Assembly (NCBI RefSeq): GCF_014904745.1
Contig: NZ_JACZCS010000055.1
Location: 1-51,339, forward strand
Source: Oricola nitratireducens
GTDB taxonomy: Bacteria; Pseudomonadota; Alphaproteobacteria; Rhizobiales; Rhizobiaceae
DNA length: 51,339 nucleotides
Reading direction: 5' to 3'
In this document: in pieces, positions 17,511 through 26,767 of the stretch
Position numbering within the stretch: the first letter of the stretch is position 1
How the letters are laid out: each line of letters starts with the position of its first letter
Position numbers and translations under genes: made by a program
Notes under the pieces: generated by a model
The model's input: the letters and a program-made list of their open reading frames with translations, nothing else
Databases searched by the model: none
What the model was told of the DNA's origin: nothing

Positions 17511-18272
17511 TTATTTCGGCGCCATGCGGATCGCACCATCGAGGCGGACGACCTCGCCGTTGAGATACGTGTTCTCGACCATGAAGCGGGCCATTTCGGC
17601 GAATTCGGCCGGCTTGCCGAGGCGAGACGGGTACGGAATGGCCGCCGCGAGGCTCGACTGCACCTCTTCGGGCATTCCCTGCAGCAGCGGCGTCAGGAAG
17701 ATGCCCGGCGCGATCGTGTTGACGCGAATGCCGAAGCGGGCCAGTTCGCGCGCCGCCGGCAACGCCATCGACACGATCCCGCCCTTCGACGCCGAATAGG
17801 CCGCCTGGCCGATCTGGCCGTCGAAGGCCGCCACCGAGGCGGTGTTGATGATGACACCGCGCTCGTTGTCGTCCAGCGCATCCTGCGTGGACATCCGCGC
17901 CGCCGCGACGCGCAGCATGTTGAACGAGCCGATCAGATTGACCCGGATCACTTTCTCGAAATCGCCAAGCGGCATCGGCCCTTCCCGGCCAACGATACGC
18001 GACGCCGGGCCGATGCCGGCGCAATTGACGAGAATGCGCAGGTTTCCGAAGCTTTCCACCGCCGCGTCGACCGCGCGGTCGGCGTCGTCTTCCTTGGAGA
18101 CGTCGCCGGCAACGGCGACGCCGCCGATTTCCTGCGCCGCCTTGGCGGCCGCTTCGGCGTTGAGGTCGAAGACCACCACATTCGCGCCCGCCTTGGCGAA
18201 GAGATCCGCCACCGCCCGTCCGAGACCGGACGCGCCGCCCGTGACGATTGTGCCTGCACCTTCAAGTTTCAT
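17511..18272 (-). CDS. Short-chain dehydrogenase, 3-hydroxyacyl-CoA dehydrogenase type
   Basis: A 253-residue NAD-dependent SDR. Cofactor motif TGGASGLG is at residues 11-18, NCAGIG near 83-88, catalytic Ser in INTASVAAFDG and the pair YSASKGG near 158-164. The overall pattern is that of HSD10-like 3-hydroxyacyl-CoA dehydrogenases. Its start overlaps the stop of the CoA synthetase gene (ATGA), so it belongs to the hydroxycinnamate unit. The likely role is oxidation of 3-hydroxy-3-aryl-propanoyl-CoA to the 3-oxo thioester before side-chain cleavage, as I recall for the Agrobacterium hydroxycinnamate pathway. Family certain; substrate inferred. Confidence 0.85.
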   Translation of the reverse strand: MKLEGAGTIVTGGASGLGRAVADLFAKAGANVVVFDLNAEAAAKAAQEIGGVAVAGDVSKEDDADRAVDAAVESFGNLRILVNCAGIGPASRIVGREGPMPLGDFEKVIRVNLIGSFNMLRVAAARMSTQDALDDNERGVIINTASVAAFDGQIGQAAYSASKGGIVSMALPAARELARFGIRVNTIAPGIFLTPLLQGMPEEVQSSLAAAIPYPSRLGKPAEFAEMARFMVENTYLNGEVVRLDGAIRMAPK

Positions 18273-20131
18273 GCTTTTCCCCTTGGTTTTCGCGCGAGAA
18301 ATACGCGCCGGTCATGATTGTTGTAGAGCGATTCCGCGAGATCGTCGCGATTGCGCAGAACGGCGCGCTGATTGATCGATCCCTTGTCGGTAAGCTCGCC
18401 GGCGTCGAACGACAACTCGTCGCCCAGAAATATCGCCCGAACGACCCGGGTGGCCGATCCCGTCGACTGCCCCACATGCGCCTCCAGCAGTTCCGTTATC
18501 TTTTCGCGAACGGCGTCGTGCGCCAGCACGGACGCATCACTCAGGCCGTCCGCATCGCCGATCAGTTCGCGCAGTTTGGGATAGAACGGGATCAGGATCG
18601 CGCCGAGTTCGTCGCGGTTCTCTCCGACCAGAACGATATCGCGCACATACCCCTTGAACTGGTCGACAAGCCTGGCTCGCAACGCCCCGACCGCGACCCA
18701 GGTTCCGGTGCGCAGCTTGAAGTTTTCGGTGATGCGTCCGTCGAAAAAGAAGCCGCGCGCGGCGTCACCCGGCACCGCGAAGCGCAGCGCGTCGCCAAGC
18801 CTGTAAAAGCCTTCCTCGTCGAAGGCTTCGGCCGTCAGCCTCGGATTGCGCCAGTATCCCGGTGTAACCGATGGCCCCTTGATCCGCACTTCGAGCTTTT
18901 CGTCATGCGGAACCAGTTTCAGCGTCAGGCCCTGGGAGGGGACGCCGACATTGCCGGCAACGTCCTGTTCCTCCATGCACATCAGCGCGAACGGCGCGGT
19001 CTCCGTCGCGCCGAGCCCGGTGCCGAGGAAGATACGGTAACCGGTCGTCTGTACCGCCAGTTCGTTCAGCCGGTCCCAGGTATGCTGGCCCATCGACGCG
19101 GCCGCATACATCATCATCCGGAGCCGCCCGAAGAAGCTTTTCCTCAGGACATCGTCCTTCTCCATCGCGTCCACGAGCACCTCATAGCCGGCCGGCACGT
19201 TGAAATACCAGGTCGGCGATACCTCGCGCAGATTGCGAATGGTGATCTTCATGCCTTCCGGCGACGGCTTGCCGTGATCGATGTAGAACGTGCCACCGTT
19301 GAAGATGACCATGTTGAACACCTTGTTGCCGCTGGCCACATGGCTCCACGGCGCCCAGTCGACAACGACCGGCGGGTCCTCGCGCATGAAGGCGTAGCAG
19401 TCAGTCACCATTTCGATGTTCGAACACAGCATGCGGTGCGTCGTGATGACCGCCTTGGGCGAACCCGTCGTGCCGGAGGTGAACAGGAACTTGGCGACCG
19501 TGTCCGGTCCGACCTTTCGGTGCGCCGCATCGACCTCCGGTCCGGATTCGGTATCCAGAACATCCGCGAAGAGATGGCAATCGCGCCCGTCATGGATCGG
19601 CTCCCGCACCACGACCGCCGGAATGTCCGGGCCGAACACCATATCAATCGCCCGCTGGTAAGCCGAACCGTCTTGCGCAAACACCATGCCGGGCGTCAGT
19701 TGGCCCGCAATGTCGCGCAGCTTGGCGCAATCTTCGGAGATCAGCGAATAGGCGGTCGATACCGCGGCCGACGGAATGCCGACATGCTGTGCGCCAAGCG
19801 CCAGCAGCGCGTGTTCGATGGAATTGTGCGAAAGGATGAGGAGCGGGCGTTCCGGCGACAGGCGCTTTTCAAGCAGGAAGGCGGATATCGCGCGGACTTT
19901 GCCAAGCGCATCTCCGTAGGTGATCTCCCGCCACGCGCCCGAATCGTCGCGTTCGGCCATCCAAACCCGGTCCGGCGCGTTTTCTGCCCAATAGACCAGG
20001 CGGTCGGTGACCCTGTCCGGATAGGCACCGAGCGGGTCCTTCCTGGAGACGATCCAGGTTCCGTCCGGCCGTTTTTCGGTGACGATTTCGGGAGACCAGG
20101 TCTCGATCTCCCTTAATGGTGCGATGGACAT
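18269..20131 (-). CDS. fcs: Feruloyl-/p-coumaroyl-CoA synthetase
   Basis: A 620-residue ANL-superfamily acyl-CoA ligase. ATP-dependent activation of hydroxycinnamic acids is indicated by the P-loop FLFTSGTTGSPKAVITTHRM near residue 216, the A5 region GTGLGATETAPF, the A7 motif YRLGDALRF and the Fcs-type C-terminal segment ENFKLRTGTWVAVGALRARL. The family's catalytic lysine region follows near DKGSINQRAVL. Length of about 620 is typical of feruloyl-CoA synthases rather than short 4-coumarate ligases. GTG at 20134 is in frame, but GGGAGGA is spaced correctly for ATG at 20131. Divergent from the hydratase gene; co-directional and overlapping with the SDR gene. Ferulate versus p-coumarate preference cannot be read. 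Confidence 0.9.
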   Translation of the reverse strand: MSIAPLREIETWSPEIVTEKRPDGTWIVSRKDPLGAYPDRVTDRLVYWAENAPDRVWMAERDDSGAWREITYGDALGKVRAISAFLLEKRLSPERPLLILSHNSIEHALLALGAQHVGIPSAAVSTAYSLISEDCAKLRDIAGQLTPGMVFAQDGSAYQRAIDMVFGPDIPAVVVREPIHDGRDCHLFADVLDTESGPEVDAAHRKVGPDTVAKFLFTSGTTGSPKAVITTHRMLCSNIEMVTDCYAFMREDPPVVVDWAPWSHVASGNKVFNMVIFNGGTFYIDHGKPSPEGMKITIRNLREVSPTWYFNVPAGYEVLVDAMEKDDVLRKSFFGRLRMMMYAAASMGQHTWDRLNELAVQTTGYRIFLGTGLGATETAPFALMCMEEQDVAGNVGVPSQGLTLKLVPHDEKLEVRIKGPSVTPGYWRNPRLTAEAFDEEGFYRLGDALRFAVPGDAARGFFFDGRITENFKLRTGTWVAVGALRARLVDQFKGYVRDIVLVGENRDELGAILIPFYPKLRELIGDADGLSDASVLAHDAVREKITELLEAHVGQSTGSATRVVRAIFLGDELSFDAGELTDKGSINQRAVLRNRDDLAESLYNNHDRRVFLARKPRGKA

Positions 20132-20181
20132 CACTTCCTCCCGGATCCGTCCGTCTAGATGTTTGTGCCTTCCAACGTCTG

Positions 20182-20209
20182 TTGACGCAATGGCGCGAAT
20201 TCGTATAAT
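20182..20209 (+). promoter_or_regulatory. Sigma70-type promoter of the hydratase-marR-TRAP operon
   Basis: TTGACG (20182-20187) and TATAAT (20204-20209) are 16 bp apart, a near-consensus promoter directed towards the hydratase gene. The expected start point is about 20216, inside or beside the MarR-type dyad at 20217-20232. Confidence 0.7.
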
Positions 20210-20216
20210 TCAGAAA

Positions 20217-20232
20217 AGTATCCTAGTAAACT
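20217..20232. promoter_or_regulatory. MarR-type operator at the transcription start
   Basis: AGTATCCTAGTAAACT is an imperfect dyad (six of eight pairs match around a CTAG centre; symmetry extends into the flanking A/T runs). It covers the predicted start site of the operon encoding the CouR-like regulator. A repressor bound here would block initiation and could also act on the divergent fcs gene. Confidence 0.5.
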
Positions 20233-20286
20233 ATTTCGCCGGAATATATCTGGGCCGTAGCAGCGACAATCGAGCAGGGTGGAAAC

Positions 20287-21081
20287 ATGGACATGGCGGT
20301 GAACGAGAACTTCATCACCTACGAGCTGGACGGCGACGTCGCGCTCATCGGACTGAACAGGCCTGCCAAGCGCAACGCCATCAGCGACGCCTTCGTCGAA
20401 GCCATCGCCGCAGCCGTGCAACGCGCCGAAAGCGAAGCGAAAGCCGGCGTCATTTACGGCCATGGCGACCATTTCTGCGCCGGCCTTGACCTAGCGGAAC
20501 ATGTAAAGAAGTCGCCGGTCGAAGGAATTCGCGGATCGCGGCGCTGGCATGCGGTCTTCGCGATGATCGAGCATGGCACCATTCCGTGGATTGCGGCGCT
20601 GCACGGTGCCGTCGTCGGCGGCGGGCTGGAACTGGCCTCCTCGACGCATATCCGCGTCGCCGAAAGGAATGCCTTCTTCGCCCTTCCGGAAGGCCAGCGC
20701 GGAATATTCGTCGGTGGCGGCGGCTCTGTGCGCGCCGCCCGGCTGATGGGTGTCGCCCGGATGACCGACATGATGCTGACGGGACGCGTCGCCTCCGCCG
20801 AGGAAGCAGAGGCGTGGAACCTCGCGCAATATGTGGTCGAGCCGGGCGAAGCCAGGGCCAAGGCGATCGAGCTTGCGAAGAACGCGGCAAGCAACGCCGA
20901 ACTCTCCAACTTCGCCGTCATCCACGCCTTGCCGCGTATCCAGGACATGGCGAAGGAAGACGGCCTCTTCGTCGAATCGATGATGGCATCGTTCACCGCG
21001 ACCAGCCCCGAGGCCGAGGCGAGGCTGCAAGCCTTTCTGGACAAAAAGGCAAAGCGCCTGAACATACCGAAGAAGGACTGA
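20287..21081 (+). CDS. Enoyl-CoA hydratase/isomerase (crotonase) of hydroxycinnamate catabolism
   Basis: A 264-residue crotonase-fold protein. Oxyanion-hole segments are HFCAGLDLAEH (near 62-72) and HGAVVGGGLELASS (near 106-119). Glu115 (GGGLELA) and Glu135 (ALPEGQRG) are 20 residues apart, matching Glu144/Glu164 of true enoyl-CoA hydratase. Feruloyl-CoA hydratase-lyases, as I recall, have lost the first Glu, so a plain hydratase acting on feruloyl- or coumaroyl-CoA is favoured. The second in-frame ATG at 20293 is also possible. First gene of the operon with marR, amidohydrolase and TRAP genes, divergent from fcs. Confidence 0.88.
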   Translation: MDMAVNENFITYELDGDVALIGLNRPAKRNAISDAFVEAIAAAVQRAESEAKAGVIYGHGDHFCAGLDLAEHVKKSPVEGIRGSRRWHAVFAMIEHGTIPWIAALHGAVVGGGLELASSTHIRVAERNAFFALPEGQRGIFVGGGGSVRAARLMGVARMTDMMLTGRVASAEEAEAWNLAQYVVEPGEARAKAIELAKNAASNAELSNFAVIHALPRIQDMAKEDGLFVESMMASFTATSPEAEARLQAFLDKKAKRLNIPKKD

Positions 21082-21082
21082 G

Positions 21083-21562
21083 ATGCAGGATCTCGACGTC
21101 AAGGACACCGTCGCCGACGAAGTCGACATGCGCGACCTCGTCGATTCGCTTGGCTTCCTCACCCGGCTTGCCCAGGTACACACTTACGAATTGTTCTTCG
21201 AGGATCTCGGCGATGACGGCCCGCGTCCGGGCGAGTTCTCGACCCTGATTCTGCTCGAACGCAACCCGGGCATCCGGCAGGGCGTGCTGGCGCAGAAACT
21301 GCGCATCAAGCCGGCCCACATGACCAAGCTCGTCCGCGCCTTCGAGGATCGCGGCTTTGTCGAGCGCATCATCCCCGATCACGACCGCCGCTCGGTGGAA
21401 CTCGCCCTGACCGCGCTCGGCAGGAAGTACGTCGCCGAACACAGGCCGGCTTTCCTGGAACACGAAACCCGGAAACCGCCGACGCTCACAGCGTCCGAAA
21501 TCAGGACGCTGAAACATCTTTTACGCAAATATGTCGGCATGGCCGCGGAGGACCGATCATGA
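21083..21562 (+). CDS. MarR-family regulator (CouR/HcaR-like)
   Basis: A 159-residue MarR repressor. Winged helix-turn-helix spans about residues 60-110: GIRQGVLAQKLRIKPAHMTK is the recognition region and IPDHDRRSVELALT the wing with the usual DRRS motif. Flanking helices form the dimer interface. It starts two bases after the hydratase stop and overlaps the amidohydrolase start (ATGA). Embedded between hydroxycinnamate genes, it resembles CouR of Rhodopseudomonas and HcaR of Agrobacterium, which sense hydroxycinnamoyl-CoA thioesters. The dyad at 20217-20232 is the probable operator. Confidence 0.9.
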   Translation: MQDLDVKDTVADEVDMRDLVDSLGFLTRLAQVHTYELFFEDLGDDGPRPGEFSTLILLERNPGIRQGVLAQKLRIKPAHMTKLVRAFEDRGFVERIIPDHDRRSVELALTALGRKYVAEHRPAFLEHETRKPPTLTASEIRTLKHLLRKYVGMAAEDRS

Positions 21563-22434
21563 ATTTCGACGCACTGACAGCGTTCGACATCCACACCCAT
21601 GCCGAGGAGCCCTGCTGCGGCCCGCGAGACGACGGCTATGACGAGTTTCAGGCCGGCATGGCGGCCTATTTCAAGAATCCGGCCGGCGCGAAGGGCATGC
21701 TGCCCACGGTCCAGGACACGGCCACCTATTACCGCGAACGCAATATCGGCTGCGTGATCTTCCCGGTCGACGCGGAGCGCGAGACGGGGTTTCGCCGCTA
21801 TTCCAACGAGGAGGTCGCGCGTATCGCGGCCGAGAACTCCGACGTCATGATTCCCTTCGCCTCGATCGATCCGGCCAAGGGCAAGGCGGGCGCCCGCGAG
21901 GCGCGCCGCCTGGTGCGCGAGTTCGGCATACGCGGCTTCAAGTTCCATCCGACGATGCAGGGCTTTTATCCGAACGACCGTAACGCCTATGTCCTCTATG
22001 AGGCCATCGAGGAGGAAGGCGCGGTCACGCTGTTCCATACCGGCCAGACCGGCGTCGGTGCGGGCATGCATGGCGGCATGAGCATGCGGCTGAAATATTC
22101 CAATCCGATGTATCTCGATGATGTCGCCGTCGATTTTCCGGATCTGAAGATCATCCTCGCGCATCCGTCCTTCCCCTGGCAGGAGGAGGCGCTGTCGGTG
22201 GCGACCCACAAGCCCAATGTCTACATCGACATGTCCGGCTGGTCGCCGAAATATTTTCCGAAGATTCTGATCCAGTACGCCAACACGATCCTGAAGAAGA
22301 AGATGCTCTTCGGCTCGGACTGGCCGGCGATCACGCCGGACCGCTGGCTCAGCGACTTCGAAAAGATCGAGATCAGGGATGAGGTGCGCCCACTCATCCT
22401 GAAAGACAACGCACGAAGGCTGTTAGGTTTTTAA
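21559..22434 (+). CDS. Amidohydrolase-2 family hydrolase of the hydroxycinnamate cluster
   Basis: A 291-residue TIM-barrel metal hydrolase of the ACMSD-like amidohydrolase-2 family. Metal ligands seen: His12 and His14 (FDIHTH), His160 (TLFHTGQTG), His202 (LAHPSFPW) and Asp254 (FGSDWPAITP). It overlaps the marR stop by 4 bp. In the Agrobacterium hydroxycinnamate cluster, as I remember it, an amidohydrolase of this type hydrolyses 3-oxo-3-aryl-propanoyl-CoA to release the benzoate and an acetyl unit in place of a thiolase. The same job fits here, since no thiolase and no vanillin-type aldehyde dehydrogenase is present. Family certain; reaction inferred. Confidence 0.85.
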   Translation: MNFDALTAFDIHTHAEEPCCGPRDDGYDEFQAGMAAYFKNPAGAKGMLPTVQDTATYYRERNIGCVIFPVDAERETGFRRYSNEEVARIAAENSDVMIPFASIDPAKGKAGAREARRLVREFGIRGFKFHPTMQGFYPNDRNAYVLYEAIEEEGAVTLFHTGQTGVGAGMHGGMSMRLKYSNPMYLDDVAVDFPDLKIILAHPSFPWQEEALSVATHKPNVYIDMSGWSPKYFPKILIQYANTILKKKMLFGSDWPAITPDRWLSDFEKIEIRDEVRPLILKDNARRLLGF

Positions 22435-22460
22435 CCGGGCGATTATCGGGAGGAATATCG

Positions 22461-23558
22461 ATGAAATTCAAGTTGAAACTCGCGGGAGCGGCGCTGGCCG
22501 CGTCCCTTATGGCTCTCGCCAGCCATGCCGGTGCGCAAGACTTGCGCGCCGCCCCCGCCGCGCCGCCGGTCCACCCGGCGCACTACATGTACGAAAAATT
22601 CGCCAAATATCTCGCCGAGGAATCGGGAGGCAAGATGACGGCCACCATCTACGGCCCGGAAGTCATAGCGCTGCCGCAGATGAAGGACGCGCTGCAGACC
22701 GGGCTCGCCGATGTCGGCAACGCCTTGCCGCTCTATTTCGCCGCGGACTTCCCGCAGACGGGTGTCGCCGGCGACCTCGCCCTGATGGGCCGCAGCCCCT
22801 ACGCCATGGGCCTTGCAATGACGGAATTCGGCGTCAACTGCGCTGTTTGCCAGGAGGAGTTCAAGAAATTCGGCGGCGTGTTCCTCGGCTCCGGCTCCTC
22901 CGACGTCTATGTTCTGCTGACCACCAAGCCGGTTCGCTCGATTGACGACCTGAAGGGCCTTCGCCTGCGCTCGGGCGGTGCGCCCTATTCGCGCTGGGCC
23001 GAGCATTTCGGCGCCACTCCGGTAAACCTGCCGGTCGGCCAGACTTTCGAAGCTATGAGCCAGGGTACGATCGACGGCACCATGGCCTCGATTGTCGACA
23101 TGCTGTCCTATCGTCTTGTCGACGTGGCGAAATACGTGACCATGGTGCCATTGGGCACCTATCACGTGACCTCGAACTTCACCGTCGCGACCAGCACCTG
23201 GGCCAAGTTCGATATGGATCAGCGCAAGGCAGTCGTCGCCGCGGCCAACCGCGCCGATCCGCAGATGACCTCGCGCTGGGGCTTCCAGCTTCCGGCCGAC
23301 GCCATGGCAGCCGTGAAGGCCAACGATTCGATCGAGATCATCGAACCCGATGCGGCTTTCCTCAAGACCTCCAACGACTTCTCCATGTCCGACGTGGCAG
23401 AGCGCTCGGCGTCGAGCGAACTGTCCGCGCAGTTCGCCGAACTGGTGAAGAAATGGACGGCCATCGTCGATGAGGTTGGCGAGGATCCGGACGCGCTCGC
23501 GGCACGGGCGCAGGACGAGATCTGGTCGAAGGTCGATCTTTCCACCTACGGCCAGTAG
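22461..23558 (+). CDS. TRAP transporter substrate-binding protein (DctP family)
   Basis: A 365-residue periplasmic binding protein. A Sec signal peptide covers about residues 1-25 (positively charged MKFKLKLAG, hydrophobic core, cleavage after SHAGAQ). The mature part has the DctP fold with the conserved region VRSIDDLKGLRLRSGG (about 153-168), including the arginine that clamps the substrate carboxylate, followed by VNLPVGQTFEAMSQGTIDG. GGGAGGAATATCG precedes the ATG. It lies 26 bp after the amidohydrolase gene. An aromatic acid such as p-coumarate or ferulate is the likely ligand from context (compare TarP-type systems of Rhodopseudomonas). Confidence 0.9.
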   Translation: MKFKLKLAGAALAASLMALASHAGAQDLRAAPAAPPVHPAHYMYEKFAKYLAEESGGKMTATIYGPEVIALPQMKDALQTGLADVGNALPLYFAADFPQTGVAGDLALMGRSPYAMGLAMTEFGVNCAVCQEEFKKFGGVFLGSGSSDVYVLLTTKPVRSIDDLKGLRLRSGGAPYSRWAEHFGATPVNLPVGQTFEAMSQGTIDGTMASIVDMLSYRLVDVAKYVTMVPLGTYHVTSNFTVATSTWAKFDMDQRKAVVAAANRADPQMTSRWGFQLPADAMAAVKANDSIEIIEPDAAFLKTSNDFSMSDVAERSASSELSAQFAELVKKWTAIVDEVGEDPDALAARAQDEIWSKVDLSTYGQ

Positions 23559-23569
23559 TCACCCAACAA

Positions 23570-23594
23570 CCCGGCCCGCATGGCGCGGGCCGGG
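23570..23594 (+). promoter_or_regulatory. Intercistronic hairpin between dctP and dctQ
   Basis: CCCGGCCCGC (23570-23579) pairs perfectly with GCGGGCCGGG (23585-23594) over a five-base loop. There is no T-run. Such stems after binding-protein genes commonly stabilise the upstream message or cause partial termination, giving more binding protein than permease. An ATG in its loop (23580) is unlikely to be the dctQ start. Confidence 0.6.
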
Positions 23595-23615
23595 CATCTT
23601 ACCGGGAACCGGACC

Positions 23616-24134
23616 ATGCAGAGCCTCGTGAAACTGGCGACGGGCATTGCGCGTGTCATGGGTTATATCGGCGCTTTCGCCGTCGTGGCGATGATGCTGC
23701 ATATCTCCCTTGACGTCTTTCTGCGCAATGTCTTCCGCTATTCGATGAATACGGTGCCGGAAGTCGTCGCCCGGTACTACATGACCGCCCTCGCCTTCCT
23801 GCCTCTGGGCTGGCTCGAATTCAGGCGGCAGATGATCTCGGTCGAGCTGCTGGATTTCGCCCTTTCGCCGCTCATGCGCCGGATCTCCGATACGCTTGTG
23901 ATGGTTGTGGCGGCCACGGCCTATGGGTTGCTCGCCTGGACCAACTGGGACAAGGCGCTATCCGAGACGCGCTCGGGCACGCTGGTGGAAATCGCCACCT
24001 ACAAGATGGCAGTCTGGCATTCCTTTTACTTTGCGCCCGTGGGCTTTACCCTGGCCTGTCTGTGCTGCGTGATCCTCGCAGTCGGCCAGATCAGCCCAAG
24101 CCTCGGCGCCCGGATCGACGAGGCCGTTCAATGA
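23616..24134 (+). CDS. TRAP transporter small permease (DctQ family)
   Basis: A 172-residue inner-membrane protein with four predicted helices (about 18-40, 52-70, 90-108 and 133-153) and the family segment SLDVFLRNVFRYSMNTVPEVVARYYMTALAFLPL. The small subunit scaffolds the large permease DctM. The frame is open from ATG 23580, but that codon lies in the loop of a perfect hairpin; the ATG at 23616 gives the usual DctQ N-terminus. Its stop overlaps the dctM start (ATGA). Confidence 0.88.
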   Translation: MQSLVKLATGIARVMGYIGAFAVVAMMLHISLDVFLRNVFRYSMNTVPEVVARYYMTALAFLPLGWLEFRRQMISVELLDFALSPLMRRISDTLVMVVAATAYGLLAWTNWDKALSETRSGTLVEIATYKMAVWHSFYFAPVGFTLACLCCVILAVGQISPSLGARIDEAVQ

Positions 24135-25432
24135 GCGTTGAAATCGGCATTTACGGCGTCATCGTCCTGGCGCTGCTTCTGGTCCTGCGCCTGCCGGTGG
24201 CGCTGGCGCTGATCCTGGTCTCGTTCACCGGCATCTGGACGATGATTGGTCTGCGTCCGGCACTCGGCATTCTTGAAAACACGCCCTATTCCTTTGTTGC
24301 GTCCTGGACCATGAGCGCCGTGCCCATGTTCCTTCTCATGGGCTTTGTCGCGTTTCATACCGGCATGACAGCCGGACTGTTCGATGCCGCGAAGGTGGTG
24401 CTGGCGCGATTGCCCGGAGGACTTGCCATATCGTCGATCTTCGCATGTTCGGCCTTCGCCGCGATGTCGGGATCGTCCGTCGCCACGGCCGCCGCGATGG
24501 GGCGTATCGCGATCCCGGAAATGGTGAAGGCGGGCTATCGGCCGTCGATCGCCTCGGGCGCGATCGCCGCCGGGGGCACGATCGGCGCACTCATACCGCC
24601 GTCGATCCTCATGATCATTTATGGGATCATCGCCGAAACCTCTGTGACCCAGGTCTTTATCGGCGGGTTCTCGATCGGTATTACCACCGCGATTTCCTAT
24701 TCGCTCGTGATCCTCATCATCTCGTGGCTTCGTCCTGACATGATCCCGCCCCGCGTGTCGGTGGAGAAGGGCGAGGCAGGCCGTATCTTGTTCCAGCTCC
24801 TGCCGGTCTCGGTGCTGGTTTTTGTCGTTTTCGGCGGGCTCTTTTCCGGCTTGTTCACCGCCACCGAGGCAGGCGCTGTCGGCGCGCTTGGCACGATCAT
24901 CATCGCCGCCTTTACCGGCAGGCTCACCCGGGATGCCGTGTCACGCTCGCTTCTCGAGACGGTGACGACCACCGGCTCGCTGCTGATCATCGGCATCGGC
25001 GCAACTATGTTCACGCGATTTCTCGGGCTATCGGGATTGCAGAATTTCATCACCCAGTTCGTGAGCGGCGCCGACATCGGCTACGTGCAGCTGATGTTGG
25101 TCATCGTTGCCGTCTACCTGGTCCTCGGCACCTTCATGGAGCCTTTCGGCGCCATGCTGATCACGCTGCCGGTGCTGCTGAGCGTGCTTCAGGCGCAGCA
25201 TATCTCGCTGGTATGGTTCGGCGTGCTGGTGGTGAAGCTCCTGGAGATCGGCATGATCACGCCGCCGGTGGGACTGAACGTTTTCGTCATCCGCAACGTG
25301 GCGGCAGAACACGTGACCACGGTGCAGGTCTTCAAGGGTGTGATCCCGTTCCTGCTGGCCGATCTGGTCGTGGTGGCCATCGCCATCGCTTTTCCGGGTT
25401 TCGTCCTCTTCCTGCCGTCGCTGCTGAAATAG
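24131..25432 (+). CDS. TRAP transporter large permease (DctM family)
   Basis: A 433-residue polytopic membrane protein of the DctM/ion-transporter superfamily, which carries out Na+-coupled uptake of the substrate handed over by DctP. About twelve hydrophobic segments are visible. Typical motifs are SWTMSAVPMFLLMGFVAF, FACSAFAAMSGSSVATAAAMGRIAIPEM and AAGGTIGALIPPSILMIIYG, with ITPPVGLNVFVIRNVA near the end. The start ATG overlaps the dctQ stop. Last gene of the operon; a hairpin follows at 25453. Confidence 0.92.
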   Translation: MSVEIGIYGVIVLALLLVLRLPVALALILVSFTGIWTMIGLRPALGILENTPYSFVASWTMSAVPMFLLMGFVAFHTGMTAGLFDAAKVVLARLPGGLAISSIFACSAFAAMSGSSVATAAAMGRIAIPEMVKAGYRPSIASGAIAAGGTIGALIPPSILMIIYGIIAETSVTQVFIGGFSIGITTAISYSLVILIISWLRPDMIPPRVSVEKGEAGRILFQLLPVSVLVFVVFGGLFSGLFTATEAGAVGALGTIIIAAFTGRLTRDAVSRSLLETVTTTGSLLIIGIGATMFTRFLGLSGLQNFITQFVSGADIGYVQLMLVIVAVYLVLGTFMEPFGAMLITLPVLLSVLQAQHISLVWFGVLVVKLLEIGMITPPVGLNVFVIRNVAAEHVTTVQVFKGVIPFLLADLVVVAIAIAFPGFVLFLPSLLK

Positions 25433-25452
25433 CGGCGTGAAAGCGACAAAAA

Positions 25453-25480
25453 GGCCCGGACGCCTGCAGGTGTCCGGGCC
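25453..25480. terminator. Bidirectional terminator between dctM and pobA
   Basis: GGCCCGGAC (25453-25461) pairs with GTCCGGGCC (25472-25480) around a near-palindromic CCTGCAGG loop. On the minus strand the stem is followed by TTTTT, which suits termination of pobA; on the plus strand it is followed by ATTT after dctM. Confidence 0.8.
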
Positions 25481-25507
25481 ATTTCATCTTCGGCGCATGG
25501 GCCCCGC

Positions 25508-26719
<1,212 letters not shown>

Positions 26720-26767
26720 TCACCGCCATAAATGGACGCCCCGGGATTTCTCTTGTACAAATCGAAC

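Noticed and set aside
18248-20116. Plus-strand open frame opposite the CoA synthetase
   Set aside because: Arg/His-rich shadow frame; the minus strand has the AMP-binding P-loop and the family C-terminus.
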